Source of the DNA: JBOHCT01 sp050699055
GTDB taxonomy: Bacteria > Actinomycetota > Actinomycetes > Streptosporangiales > JBOHCT01
DNA length: 13,216 bases
Direction: 5' to 3'
Assembly: GCA_050699055.1 (NCBI GenBank)
Contig: JBOHCT010000122.1
Span: 1-13,216, forward strand
Positions 1 through 7,614 of this stretch are shown here, piece by piece (within the stretch, counting starts at the first letter, position 1; each line of letters starts with the position of its first letter). A model generated the notes under the pieces. It searched no databases. It was not told where the DNA came from and was given only the letters and a program-made list of their open reading frames with translations. The position numbers and the translations under genes were made by a program.

Positions 1-2
1 GC

Positions 3-629
3 GCCGACGTCGGCGCACCGATCAAGCGGGTCTGGGATGCCCTCCAGGACCGCGACGTGCTCGCCCGCGCGATCCCCGGCTGCTCGCGGCTCGAGACGCC
101 GGCGGAGGGGGCATACCACCTGACCGTGACCGCCCGGGTGGCCTCCGTGGAGGGACCCTTCACCGGAGAGGTGCGCGTCACCGAGCAGCGTCCGCCGTAC
201 GCGCTGACCGCCAGTGCGCGCGCCCATGGGACGTCCGGCAGCGTCGAGGCGACCGTCGAGGTCACCCTGCACGAGGTCGACGCCGAGCACACGAAGGTCG
301 ACTACGACGCCGACGCCCGCGTCGACGGCGAGATCGCGGGCATCGGCCAGCTACTCCTCGTCGGCCAGGCCAAGAGGACGGCCGGAGAGTTCTTCGGTGC
401 GGTCGAGCGGACGCTGACCGGCGCGCCCGGACCCGCCCGCAGGCCCGGGCGCATGGAGATGCCGACGGTGTCGGCGCTGTCGTCGCAGACCTTCGACGCG
501 GTGTGCGCCCGCCTCGGCGGTGTCGCGTCGGTGGACCCACGGCTGGCGTTCGCGGGGGGTGCGGCGCTGGGTGCCGGAATCGCCCTGGCGGGTGTGGGCA
601 TCGTGGCGCGCCGACGAGCCAAGCGATAA
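3..629 (+). CDS. CoxG-like SRPBCC family protein (5' end outside window)
   Basis: The frame is open from the first bases of the window, so the true start lies upstream. The visible N-terminus (APIKRVWDALQDRDVLARAI followed by PGCSRLE) is the typical start of the CoxG/SRPBCC fold, and probably only about ten residues are missing. The body is the beta-rich SRPBCC domain up to about residue 135. A linker follows, then a hydrophobic C-terminal segment (about residues 178-200, rich in Ala, Gly, Ile and Val) ending in RRRAKR, which looks like a single membrane anchor with a positive stop. CoxG proteins are known as accessory proteins of CO-dehydrogenase-type molybdenum hydroxylases, helping to dock or assemble the enzyme at the membrane. 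No hydroxylase subunit is inside the window, so that link is inference. The following gene starts 62 bases downstream on the same strand. Family assignment is fairly sure; the partner enzyme is unknown. Confidence 0.8.
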   Translation, partial: ADVGAPIKRVWDALQDRDVLARAIPGCSRLETPAEGAYHLTVTARVASVEGPFTGEVRVTEQRPPYALTASARAHGTSGSVEATVEVTLHEVDAEHTKVDYDADARVDGEIAGIGQLLLVGQAKRTAGEFFGAVERTLTGAPGPARRPGRMEMPTVSALSSQTFDAVCARLGGVASVDPRLAFAGGAALGAGIALAGVGIVARRRAKR

Positions 630-691
630 ATCGGTCCTCGTCACAAGTTGACGGTTCGTGATCGCTCGCCGAGGCGGTAGACATCAGTGTC

Positions 692-3600
692 ATGGCCCGA
701 CGTAGTGCCTTTCTTGGAGCCTATCCCAGGGTCCGCATCGGCATCGACACCGGAGGAACGTTCACCGACGTCGTCGTGCTCGACGAGGACACCGGCGAGA
801 TCGTCACGACCAAGACCCCTTCGACTCCCGCCGAGCCGGCGCGCGCATTTACCGACGGGTTGAACAAGGCCCTTGGGCTCGTCGGCGGGGACGCCGAGGT
901 CCGCGCGGTTTCGCACGGCACGACTGTCGCGACCAACCAGCTCCTCGAGGACCGCGTCGGGAACCTCGGATTCATCACCACCGAGGGCTACGGGTTCGTA
1001 TTGGAGATCGCCAGGCAGAGCGTGCCCGACGGGTACGGCAACTCCTACTTCTGGGTGAGGCCCCCGCGCATCGTCCCCGTCCACCTCGTTCGCACCGTAC
1101 GGGGGCGGCTCGACTGGCACGGCCGCGAGGTCGGGCCGTTCGACGAGGAGCAGGCCGCCGAGGCGGCGCGATGGTTCCGGGAGCGGGGCGTCACCGCGGT
1201 CGGTGTCTGTTTTCTGCACGCCTACGCGGACCCCGCCCACGAGCGCCGCATGCGTGAGGTGCTGCGTCGCGAGTATCCCGAGTGCGTCGTGTCGATCTCC
1301 TCGGACGTCCTGCGGGAGTACAGGGAGTACGAGCGGTCGGTGACGACGCTGGTGGACGCCGCCGTGAAGCCGGTGCTGGCCCGCTACGTGGCGGAGGTCT
1401 CGCGTCGCCTGCACGAGCGGGAGGGAGCGGCGGCGCCGTTCTACGTCATGAAGAGCAACGGAGGGGTGCTGTCCGCCGCGGAGGTGGTCCGCCAACCGAT
1501 CACCACCGTGCTCTCCGGGCCCGCTGCGGGCGCTCTGGGCGCCGCTGTCGTCGCCGAGGAGGCCGGCCACTGTGGCCGCACGTGCGGCTGGCGGGGCGGC
1601 TCCGCGCTCTCCCTCGACGGGGGCGGGACGTCGACGGACGTCGCCCTCGTTCAGGATGGTCGGCCCACGCTGACCACGGAGGGCAGCGTCGGACGGTACC
1701 CGTCGCTGATCCCGATGGTCGACGTCGTCACCGTGGGGGCGGGCGGCGGTTCGGTCGCGTGGGTGTCCCCGGAGGGCACGCTGAAGGCCGGCCCGCGTTC
1801 GGCGGGCGCGGACCCGGGGCCGCTCAGCTACCGTCGCGGTGGCACCGAGCCGACGGTCACCGACGCGCACGCGCTGCTGGGCCGCGTCCCCCCGCACCTT
1901 CTGGGCGGCGACATGCCGCTCGACGTCGACGCGGCGCGCGAGGGGGTCGCCGCGCTGGCCGGCGAGCTCGGCCTGGACGCGGAGCACACGGCCGCGGGCA
2001 TCCTCGAGATCAGCGCCTGGAACCAGGCCAACGCGATCAGACAGGTCAGCGTCAAGCGTGGGGTAGACGTACGCGATCTGCCGCTGGTGGCGTTCGGCGG
2101 GTCGGGCCCGCTGCTCGCCTGCCGGCTCGTCGACCTGCTCGGGCTGCCGGCGGCGATCATCCCGGAGAGCCCGGGCAACCTCTCCGCCTTCGGCCTGCTC
2201 ACTGTCGACGTGCGGAACGACTACGTGCGGACCGTCGTGATGGATGACGCGCGACTCGATCTCGAGCGGCTCGCCCGGATCTACGCCCGGCTCGAAGAGG
2301 ACGCCGCGGCCGCGCTGGACGCGGAGGGCTTCGCCCGCGGGACGCACACGTACGTGCGCAGTGCCGACCTTCGCTATGGGGGGCAGGCGTTCGAGGTCCG
2401 GGTGGAGGCACCTTCCCGTCCGGTCGACGACGCGTTCCGGGCCGCGGTCGTGGCGGCCTTCCACGACGCCCACGAGCGACTGTACGGGTACTGCTACCGC
2501 GACAGTCCTGAGCGGCGAGCGGCCGTGGAGTGGGTGAACCTCCGGGTGTCGGGGGTCGGGCCGATCCGCCACCCGCGTCGCTCTTCGCGTCCCGTGGGCG
2601 ACAGCGATCCCGAGCGGGCGCGGACCGGCACGCGCCGCGTGTGGTTCGACGGGTGGGCGGAGGCACCGATCTACCGTCGCGAGGGCCTCGCGTCGGGCGA
2701 CATCGTCCGAGGACCCGCCGTGGTCGAGGAGTTCGGTTCCACGATCCCGCTGCATCCGGGGTTCACTGCCAGCGTCGACGCGTACGGAAACCTCGTCCTG
2801 ACCGGCGTCTCGCGTGGCCTCCCCCCGAGCGAGGCCGTTCGCGAGGAGCGTGCCTCCCGCGCCGACCCGGTCGTGGTCGAGATCGCGGAGGGGACGCTCG
2901 CGTCGATCGAGAAGGAGGTCGAGACGGCGATCGAGCGCACCTCCAGGTCGCCGATGATCCGCGACGCCCATGACTTCCGCGCCGGCATCCACGACCGTCG
3001 GCTGCGCAAGCTGACCGGCAGATCCTACTCCGCCCTCGTCCATCCGGTCGTCCGCGACCACCCGGTCGAGACCATGCGGCCGGACGACGTGTTCTTCCAC
3101 AACGACGTGTACTCCTCGGAAGGGGGCATCGGGCACCTGCCCGACCTCTGCGTGACCGTGCCGGTCTTCCATGACAGGGAGGTGGTGGCCTTCGTCCAGG
3201 CGTTCGGCCATCACGACGACATCGGCGGCGCCGTCCCCGGCTCCATGCCGAGCCATGCGACGAGCGTGTACGAGGAAGGGCTCATGGTTCCCCCGATCAA
3301 GCTGTGGTACGGCGGGGTACGCGACGACGCCGCGTTCACGATCATGACGCGCAACTCCCGCATGCCCGACTCGCTCGCCGGGGACCTCGACGCGGAGTGC
3401 TCGGCATGCCTCATGGGGGCGCGGCGCGTGGCGGACCTCTTCGGCAGGTACGGCCGCGGGACCGTCGAGGGGTGCCTTGACGCGATCGTGGACAAGACGA
3501 CGGAGACGTTCCGCCGCGAGATCCTGTCGAAGATCCCTGACGGGACGTATGTGTGGGAGGACTACGCGGAGCACGACGGCGTCGACCCGCCACGTCTGCA

Positions 3601-4711
3601 CGCCCAGCGCATCGCGCTGACCAAGGAGGGCGGCGAGCGCCTCGTCATCGACTTCACCGGCACGTCCCCGCAGGCCAAGGGGCCGATCAACCACGCCGGG
3701 GACTACGCCGACGGCGTGTTCCTCAAGAAGTGGCTGGCCCCGATCCTGCGCAACCTCGCCGACACCCCCGAACGCGCCGCCGAGCTCGATGTCAACGAGG
3801 GTGTCGTGCCGCTCATCGAGATGCGTTTCCCGGAGAAGGGGACGCTGCTCACGCCCGTCTTTCCGGCGCCGACCAACGCCCGTACGTTCGTCATCCTCCG
3901 CCTGCTCGGCGTGCTCGCGGGGGCGCTCGCCAAGGCGGTCGGCGGACGAATGCCCGCCGACCAGGAGACGATCCGTTACACCGGCGTTTACGGCACCCGG
4001 GAGGACGGCACGCCGTACCTGATGCGCGAGGTGCTCGGCGGTGGATCTGGCGGGCGCCCGTACGCCGATGGCGAGGACACGATCCATGTCGTCCCCGACT
4101 CGCGCAACCTCCCCACCGAGTTCGCCGAACCCCGCTTTCCTCTGCTGGTCGAGCGGCTCGGGCTCGCCGTCGACTCCGGCGGGCCGGGCGAGCGGCGCGG
4201 CGGGCTCGGGTACGACAAGCACCTCCGGATGCTCGAGGACGCCCACTACATGTCGATCGCCGACCGGTCGATCCTGTCCTGCTGGGGGGTGGCCGGCGGG
4301 CGCGCGGGGCGGCCGTTCCAGGTGACGATCGACCCGGGCGGGCCGAACGAGCGCGAGATGGGCGGCCTGGTCGACGACGAGCCGGTCCGTGCCGGCGAGC
4401 TCGTCCGCATCCGGACGACCGGCGGCGGCGGGTGGGGCGACCCTCTCGACCGCGAGCCGGAACGGGTAGCGCGGGACGTCCGCGACGGCAAGGTGTCTGT
4501 GCCGGCCGCGCGCGACGACTACGGTGTCGTCCTGGCCGCGGGATCCGACGCCCGCCGGGTCGACGTCGCCGCGACCGAAGCGCTACGTGCCCGCCTGCGG
4601 GCCGCCCGGGACCCGAGCGTCGCCCGGCCGTTCTTCGATCGCGGGCCGGGCTACGCTCGTCTGTCCGGCGGTCGCGCGTTCGCGGACGTCGACCTGCATG
4701 TGAATAGGTGA
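692..4711 (+). CDS. Fused HyuA-HyuB protein (hydantoinase/oxoprolinase/carboxylase superfamily)
   Basis: A 1339-residue protein that joins two usually separate subunits. Residues 14-32 (RVRIGIDTGGTFTDVVVLD) are the nucleotide-binding start of HyuA. A second actin-like motif, DGGGTSTDVALV, lies near residue 308, with GAGGGS near 350. HyuB begins near residue 725 (DPVVVEIAEGTLASIEKEVE) and contains the conserved stretches FFHNDVYSSEGGIGHLPDL (about 800) and FGHHDDIGG (about 838). The C-terminus FFDRGPGYARLSGG is usual for HyuB. Family members use ATP to open cyclic amides (hydantoins, 5-oxoproline) or to carboxylate ketones; fused forms of similar length include eukaryotic-type 5-oxoprolinase. 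Two oddities: the motif usually written DMGGTSTD has Gly for Met, and a Cys/Gly-rich insertion (HCGRTCGWRGG) precedes it. The start at 692 is the first ATG and has only a distant GAGG (671-674). The gene runs into the amidohydrolase after four bases, so the two probably work in one pathway. The substrate cannot be told from sequence. Confidence 0.9.
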   Translation: MARRSAFLGAYPRVRIGIDTGGTFTDVVVLDEDTGEIVTTKTPSTPAEPARAFTDGLNKALGLVGGDAEVRAVSHGTTVATNQLLEDRVGNLGFITTEGYGFVLEIARQSVPDGYGNSYFWVRPPRIVPVHLVRTVRGRLDWHGREVGPFDEEQAAEAARWFRERGVTAVGVCFLHAYADPAHERRMREVLRREYPECVVSISSDVLREYREYERSVTTLVDAAVKPVLARYVAEVSRRLHEREGAAAPFYVMKSNGGVLSAAEVVRQPITTVLSGPAAGALGAAVVAEEAGHCGRTCGWRGGSALSLDGGGTSTDVALVQDGRPTLTTEGSVGRYPSLIPMVDVVTVGAGGGSVAWVSPEGTLKAGPRSAGADPGPLSYRRGGTEPTVTDAHALLGRVPPHLLGGDMPLDVDAAREGVAALAGELGLDAEHTAAGILEISAWNQANAIRQVSVKRGVDVRDLPLVAFGGSGPLLACRLVDLLGLPAAIIPESPGNLSAFGLLTVDVRNDYVRTVVMDDARLDLERLARIYARLEEDAAAALDAEGFARGTHTYVRSADLRYGGQAFEVRVEAPSRPVDDAFRAAVVAAFHDAHERLYGYCYRDSPERRAAVEWVNLRVSGVGPIRHPRRSSRPVGDSDPERARTGTRRVWFDGWAEAPIYRREGLASGDIVRGPAVVEEFGSTIPLHPGFTASVDAYGNLVLTGVSRGLPPSEAVREERASRADPVVVEIAEGTLASIEKEVETAIERTSRSPMIRDAHDFRAGIHDRRLRKLTGRSYSALVHPVVRDHPVETMRPDDVFFHNDVYSSEGGIGHLPDLCVTVPVFHDREVVAFVQAFGHHDDIGGAVPGSMPSHATSVYEEGLMVPPIKLWYGGVRDDAAFTIMTRNSRMPDSLAGDLDAECSACLMGARRVADLFGRYGRGTVEGCLDAIVDKTTETFRREILSKIPDGTYVWEDYAEHDGVDPPRLHAQRIALTKEGGERLVIDFTGTSPQAKGPINHAGDYADGVFLKKWLAPILRNLADTPERAAELDVNEGVVPLIEMRFPEKGTLLTPVFPAPTNARTFVILRLLGVLAGALAKAVGGRMPADQETIRYTGVYGTREDGTPYLMREVLGGGSGGRPYADGEDTIHVVPDSRNLPTEFAEPRFPLLVERLGLAVDSGGPGERRGGLGYDKHLRMLEDAHYMSIADRSILSCWGVAGGRAGRPFQVTIDPGGPNEREMGGLVDDEPVRAGELVRIRTTGGGGWGDPLDREPERVARDVRDGKVSVPAARDDYGVVLAAGSDARRVDVAATEALRARLRAARDPSVARPFFDRGPGYARLSGGRAFADVDLHVNR

Positions 4712-4715
4712 AGAG

Positions 4716-5834
4716 GTGGAGAGGGTGCCCGACCCCATCGAGGTGCGCAAGGTTCCGCTCGAGAGCGTGACGGACGGGTCCGGTCTCGCCGACCTCATCG
4801 ACCAGGGGGGACTCGAGGCCGACCGTGTCCTTGCCGTCATCGGCAAGACCGAGGGCAACGGCGGGGTCAACGACTACACCCGGATCCTGGCGGACCGGGC
4901 GTTCCGCGAGGTACTGGCCGGGAGGGGCTCGCGGTCGTGGGAAGAGATACGTCAAGTACCGCTCGTCTGGTCCGGCGGTACAGACGGCGTCATCAGCCCG
5001 CACGCGACAATCTTCGCGAGCACCGCCCCGTCGCGGGCACCGCGTACGGACGAGCCACGGGTGACCGTCGGCGTCGCGATGAGCGAACGGATCTTGCCAG
5101 AGGACGTTGGCCGGCCAGCGATGGTCGAGAAGGTCGCCGATGGCGTGCGCGCGGCCATGGAGAACGCCGGGATCTCCGACCCCACCGACGTCCACTACGT
5201 CCAGACGAAGACCCCGCTGCTCACTCTCGACACGATTACGGACGCCAGGCGCCGAGGGCACGACGTGTGGACAGAGGACACCCTCGCGTCCATGGACGTC
5301 TCCAACTCGACGACGGCGCTCGGGATAGGGGTCGCGCTCGGCGAGATCGAAACGCCGGAACCTGAGCGGATCCACCGGGACATGTCGTTGTACTCCTCTG
5401 TCGCCTCGTGCTCGTCGGGCGTCGAGCTGGAACGCGCGCAGATCGTGGTCGTCGGCAACGCGCGGGGTGTCGGCGGCCGTTACCGCATCGGGCACTCGGT
5501 CATGCGCGACGCTCTCGACGTCGACGGCATCTGGGCGGCCATCCGTTCGGCCGGGCTCGACGACCTCCCGGACCGTCCGCATCCGAGCGACCTGCGGGAA
5601 AGGCTCGTCGCCGTCTTCTTGAAGTGCGAGGCCGACCCGTCGGGGCGGGTACGTGGTCGACGCAACATCATGCTCGACGACTCGGACGTGCACTGGCACC
5701 GCCAGATCAAGGCGTGCGTCGGTGGTGTGACCGCGGCGGTGACCGGCGACCCCGCGGTCTTCGTCTCGGTCGCGGCCGTTCATCAGGGACCCGTCGGCGG
5801 CGGGCCGGTCGCGGCGATCGTCGACCTCGCCTGA
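4716..5834 (+). CDS. Ring-opening amidohydrolase, cyanuric acid hydrolase/barbiturase (AtzD/TrzD) family
   Basis: A 372-residue protein of the usual family length, hydrolysing a cyclic imide ring such as cyanuric acid or barbituric acid. The family has three similar domains, each with a Ser-Lys pair. All three pairs can be placed here: Lys44 (GKTEGNGGVNDYTR) with Ser86 (WSGGTDG), Lys165 (QTKTPLLT) with Ser233 or Ser234 (ASCSSGVELER), and Lys303 (FLKCEADPSGRVRG) with Ser351 (VFVSVAAVHQGP). The QGPVGGGP loop at 357-364 matches the C-terminal metal-binding loop known in the family. The start could be GTG 4716, with AGGTGA four bases upstream, or GTG 4725, with AGAGG eight bases upstream; the latter spacing is the better one. 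It lies four bases after the HyuA-HyuB gene, as in an operon. Sequence does not separate barbiturase from cyanuric acid hydrolase or other ring openers, so no symbol is given. Confidence 0.92.
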   Translation: MERVPDPIEVRKVPLESVTDGSGLADLIDQGGLEADRVLAVIGKTEGNGGVNDYTRILADRAFREVLAGRGSRSWEEIRQVPLVWSGGTDGVISPHATIFASTAPSRAPRTDEPRVTVGVAMSERILPEDVGRPAMVEKVADGVRAAMENAGISDPTDVHYVQTKTPLLTLDTITDARRRGHDVWTEDTLASMDVSNSTTALGIGVALGEIETPEPERIHRDMSLYSSVASCSSGVELERAQIVVVGNARGVGGRYRIGHSVMRDALDVDGIWAAIRSAGLDDLPDRPHPSDLRERLVAVFLKCEADPSGRVRGRRNIMLDDSDVHWHRQIKACVGGVTAAVTGDPAVFVSVAAVHQGPVGGGPVAAIVDLA

Positions 5835-5879
5835 GCGACGTCGCGAGGTCCGGTCGCGCTTCGTGAGCCTCGGCTGGCC

Positions 5880-5892
5880 GACAATCGACTCA
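5880..5892 (+). promoter_or_regulatory. Possible -10 element for a leaderless transcript
   Basis: GACAAT (5880-5885) ends six bases before the ATG at 5892. This is the distance expected when transcription starts at the A of the start codon, as is common for leaderless actinobacterial mRNAs. No Shine-Dalgarno sequence precedes this ATG and no clear -35 element was found, so this is only suggestive. Confidence 0.3.
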
Positions 5893-6056
5893 TGCCGCAA
5901 GAGGAACTGGATGCGCTGGACGAGCGGATCATCCGCGCCCTGCTACTCGTACGCAACAAAGTAGCTCTCGGGAGCAATGGCGACGGCTGGGTCGCTGGCC
6001 GCTGCGGTCCTAGCGTTCGTTGTGCGGACGGGCAGACGACGCGGAGAGGACCATGA
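5892..6056 (+). pseudogene. Lrp/AsnC-family regulator remnant (N-terminal start only)
   Basis: A 54-codon frame whose first residues, MPQEELDALDERIIRALL, look like the opening helix of Lrp/AsnC regulators (typically LDxLDxxIlraL). After about residue 18 the similarity stops: the winged-helix recognition part and the C-terminal effector (RAM) domain of a normal protein of about 150 residues are missing from all frames I read. The rest (VRNKVALGSNGDGWVAGR and onward) is not recognisable. Its TGA overlaps the ATG of the next gene as ATGA (6053-6056). Lrp-type regulators commonly sit beside dimethylargininase or arginine catabolism genes in actinobacteria, which fits this position. It could instead be a chance short ORF or a small leader peptide translated into ddaH. 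Confidence 0.5.
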
Positions 6057-6898
6057 CAGCCATCTTTACCGCCAGTGCCGCGCCGGCGGCCGACCGCCAT
6101 GCGACTTGCCGCCGCTACCTCATGTGTCCGCCCACCTACTTCGAGGTCGCCTACGCCATCAACCCGTGGATGGATCCGGGCCGGCCCGCCGGCCGTGGCC
6201 GGGCACTCGATCAGTGGGAGAGCCTGCGGCGCGCCTATGCCCGCCTGGGGCACCAGGTGGATCTCGTCGAGCCGCTACCCCGCCAGCCCGACATGGTCTT
6301 CGCCGCCAACGGCGCGCTCGTTCTCGACGGCAAGGTGTTCGGGTCGCGCTTCCGCGATGAGCAGCGGGCGGCCGAGGCCCCGACCTACATGAGGTGGTTT
6401 GGCGCGGCCGGCTTCCATGACGTACGCGAGCCCGAGCACGTCTGCGAGGGAGAGGGTGACCTGCTGGCGGTGGACGGCCTCATCCTGGCCGGCATGGGTT
6501 TTCGTACCGACCCGGCCGCGCATCGCGAGGCACAGGAGTACTTCGGCCGCCCGGTGATCTCTCTCCAGCTCGCCGATCCCCGCTACTACCACCTCGACAC
6601 CGCCCTCGCCGTGCTCGACGACGAGAACGTCGCGTACTATCCGGCGGCCTTCTCGCCGGGCAGTCGGCAGGTGCTGCGCCGACTCTTCCCGGACGCCACG
6701 ATCGCGACGGACGCCGACGCCGCGGCGTTCGGCCTGAACCTCGTGTCCGACGGTCACAACGTGGTCCTTCCGATCCATGCGACCGGCCTCGCCAGGACCC
6801 TGCGCGAGCGGGGGTACGAGCCCGTGCCCGTCGACGTGTCAGAACTGCTGAAGGCCGGCGGCAGCGTGAAGTGCTGCACGCTGGAGATTCGCGGGTAG
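6053..6898 (+). CDS. ddaH: Dimethylargininase / amidinotransferase-family hydrolase
   Basis: A 281-residue member of the guanidino-group modifying superfamily. Dimethylarginine dimethylaminohydrolases turn methylated arginine into citrulline and methylamines in the cytoplasm. Visible landmarks in order are YLMCPPTYFEV (22-32), NPWMD (37-41), DMVFAANG (80-87), CEGEGDLL (131-138), the histidine segment YYHLDTALAVLD (178-189) with catalytic His180, and GGSVKCCTLEIR (269-280) with the cysteine nucleophile at 274 or 275. These fit the usual Glu/His/Cys arrangement. The ATG at 6053 is chosen because GGAGAGGA (6043-6050) lies directly before it and the protein then begins at family length; an upstream in-frame GTG at 6020 would precede that ribosome binding site. 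The gene overlaps the preceding Lrp remnant by ATGA. An ornithine aminotransferase gene, often found next to such genes, is absent here. A related amidinotransferase role cannot be excluded. Confidence 0.85.
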   Translation: MTAIFTASAAPAADRHATCRRYLMCPPTYFEVAYAINPWMDPGRPAGRGRALDQWESLRRAYARLGHQVDLVEPLPRQPDMVFAANGALVLDGKVFGSRFRDEQRAAEAPTYMRWFGAAGFHDVREPEHVCEGEGDLLAVDGLILAGMGFRTDPAAHREAQEYFGRPVISLQLADPRYYHLDTALAVLDDENVAYYPAAFSPGSRQVLRRLFPDATIATDADAAAFGLNLVSDGHNVVLPIHATGLARTLRERGYEPVPVDVSELLKAGGSVKCCTLEIRG

Positions 6899-7123
6899 CG
6901 AGCCTTTCCGCGGGGGTGCCGCCACGGTTACTGTGCGGCCGGGGCCGTCACAGGTGGCCGAGGAGGCGCCGCGGTCGATCGCACGGCGTCTCGCCGGTCA
7001 CCAGCGAGGTTCTCCGTGGCGCGCTCGCCACGATGACTGGGCCGGCGGCGGGCACGCGATCGACTAACGGTGTGATCCGGTTTCTGCGTGATGGGGGACG
7101 ACGTGTATTCTCAGGTGCCGCAT

Positions 7124-7199
7124 GCCCCCTTAGCTCAGTCGGCAGAGCGTCTCCATGGTAAGGAGAAGGTCTACGGTTCGAGTCCGTAAGGGGGCTCCA
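7124..7199 (+). tRNA. tRNA-Thr (anticodon GGT)
   Basis: A complete 76-base cloverleaf. The acceptor stem GCCCCCT (7124-7130) pairs perfectly with AGGGGGC (7189-7195). The D stem is GCTC/GAGC, the anticodon stem TCTCC/GGAGA (7150-7154 with 7162-7166), and the loop ATGGTAA holds anticodon GGT at 7157-7159, which reads ACC and ACU. The T stem is TACGG/CCGTA around loop TTCGAGT. The discriminator base is T (7196) and CCA (7197-7199) is encoded. A TATTCT (7106-7111) upstream could serve as -10, but no convincing -35 accompanies it. An apparent recombinase relic lies about 100 bases downstream, so the 3' end may have been an integration site. Confidence 0.97.
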
Positions 7200-7614
7200 C
7201 AAGACACCAGGTCGCAGGGCTACGAGTGGGACGCAGACGCCGTCGCGCGACACTCCGTGGAAAGACTCGTGGAACGAGTGCCTCTCGGAGACGTAGCCTC
7301 GCGTCATCAAGCGCGCCCTCGGCGATGTACTCTCGCTCGCCGTCCCTACGACTGGATCGACCGGAACCCGGCGGAGAGGGCGACGTGCCGCCGCCAGACT
7401 CAAGCGGTCGGCCGGGCCGGGGAGCGTGACGACGGACACGGCGGGGGGCGACCTCCCGGTGATGTGACACATAACGTTGCCGAGTCGGCCCCGGCATGGC
7501 AGGTGCCGAGCTGCGCGGACGCGGCCGGTCGGCAGTGTATGTGACAGTAACTTCAATTCTGTGTCGCGGAACAGGATCTCGTGAGCGTTCTTGGCCGGCC
7601 CCGGGCGAGGTGAC
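7200..7614. other. Intergenic stretch without an intact gene
   Basis: Between the tRNA and the end of the first tetR gene I find no convincing intact gene. Frames through this stretch are rich in Arg, Gly and Pro and show no family pattern, except for the recombinase-like piece at 7297-7409. A short hairpin, ACTCG/CGAGT around TGGAA (7265-7279), lacks a following T-run and is not called a terminator. Nothing recognisable was seen in 7410-7614. Confidence 0.6.
7297..7409 (+). pseudogene. Tyrosine recombinase (integrase) relic, frameshifted
   Basis: One frame reads VIKRALGDVLSLAV (7303-7344), and the next frame continues as YDWIDRNPAERATCRR (7347-7394). Joined, with one base lost near 7344-7346 (which would restore an Arg between Val and Tyr), they give the pattern LxxALxxAVRYDWIDRNPAE. 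This resembles the end of the core-binding domain of actinobacterial phage-type integrases, where a helix is followed by xWIxRNPA. The catalytic domain with its Arg-His-Arg-Tyr residues is not found downstream, so only about 38 residues survive. Its position about 100 bases after a tRNA gene is typical for integrases of elements inserted in tRNA 3' ends. The piece is short, so a chance match remains possible. Confidence 0.5.

Noticed and set aside
648..691. TTGACG upstream of the HyuA-HyuB gene as a -35 box
   Set aside because: No acceptable -10 hexamer lies 16-19 bases downstream, so no promoter is called.
641..4246. A 1201-codon open frame on the minus strand opposite the HyuA-HyuB gene
   Set aside because: It is exactly antisense to a well-supported gene, is composed of Arg, Gly, Val, Asp and His-rich sequence without any family pattern, and is explained by GC-rich third positions keeping the opposite frame open.
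5835..5844. Palindrome GCGACGTCGC just after the amidohydrolase stop
   Set aside because: It is short, has no loop for a terminator, and palindromes of this kind are expected by chance in GC-rich DNA.
3891..5900. A 669-codon open frame on the minus strand across the end of HyuA-HyuB and the amidohydrolase
   Set aside because: It spans two real plus-strand genes, has an Arg/Pro low-complexity second half and no domain signature.
7155..7544. Plus-strand frame starting inside the tRNA anticodon loop
   Set aside because: The start lies within the tRNA, so it is not a gene as such. Only the part YDWIDRNPAERAT was kept, as a possible integrase relic.
7525..7552. TGTCACA on the minus strand near 7543 with CGTC 18 bases further, as a second ECF-type promoter
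   Set aside because: The spacing differs from the expected 16 bases and it points left toward a stretch with no minus-strand gene.
6948..7556. Minus-strand open frame of about 200 codons running across the tRNA
   Set aside because: It crosses a perfect tRNA gene, and its sequence shows no protein family pattern.
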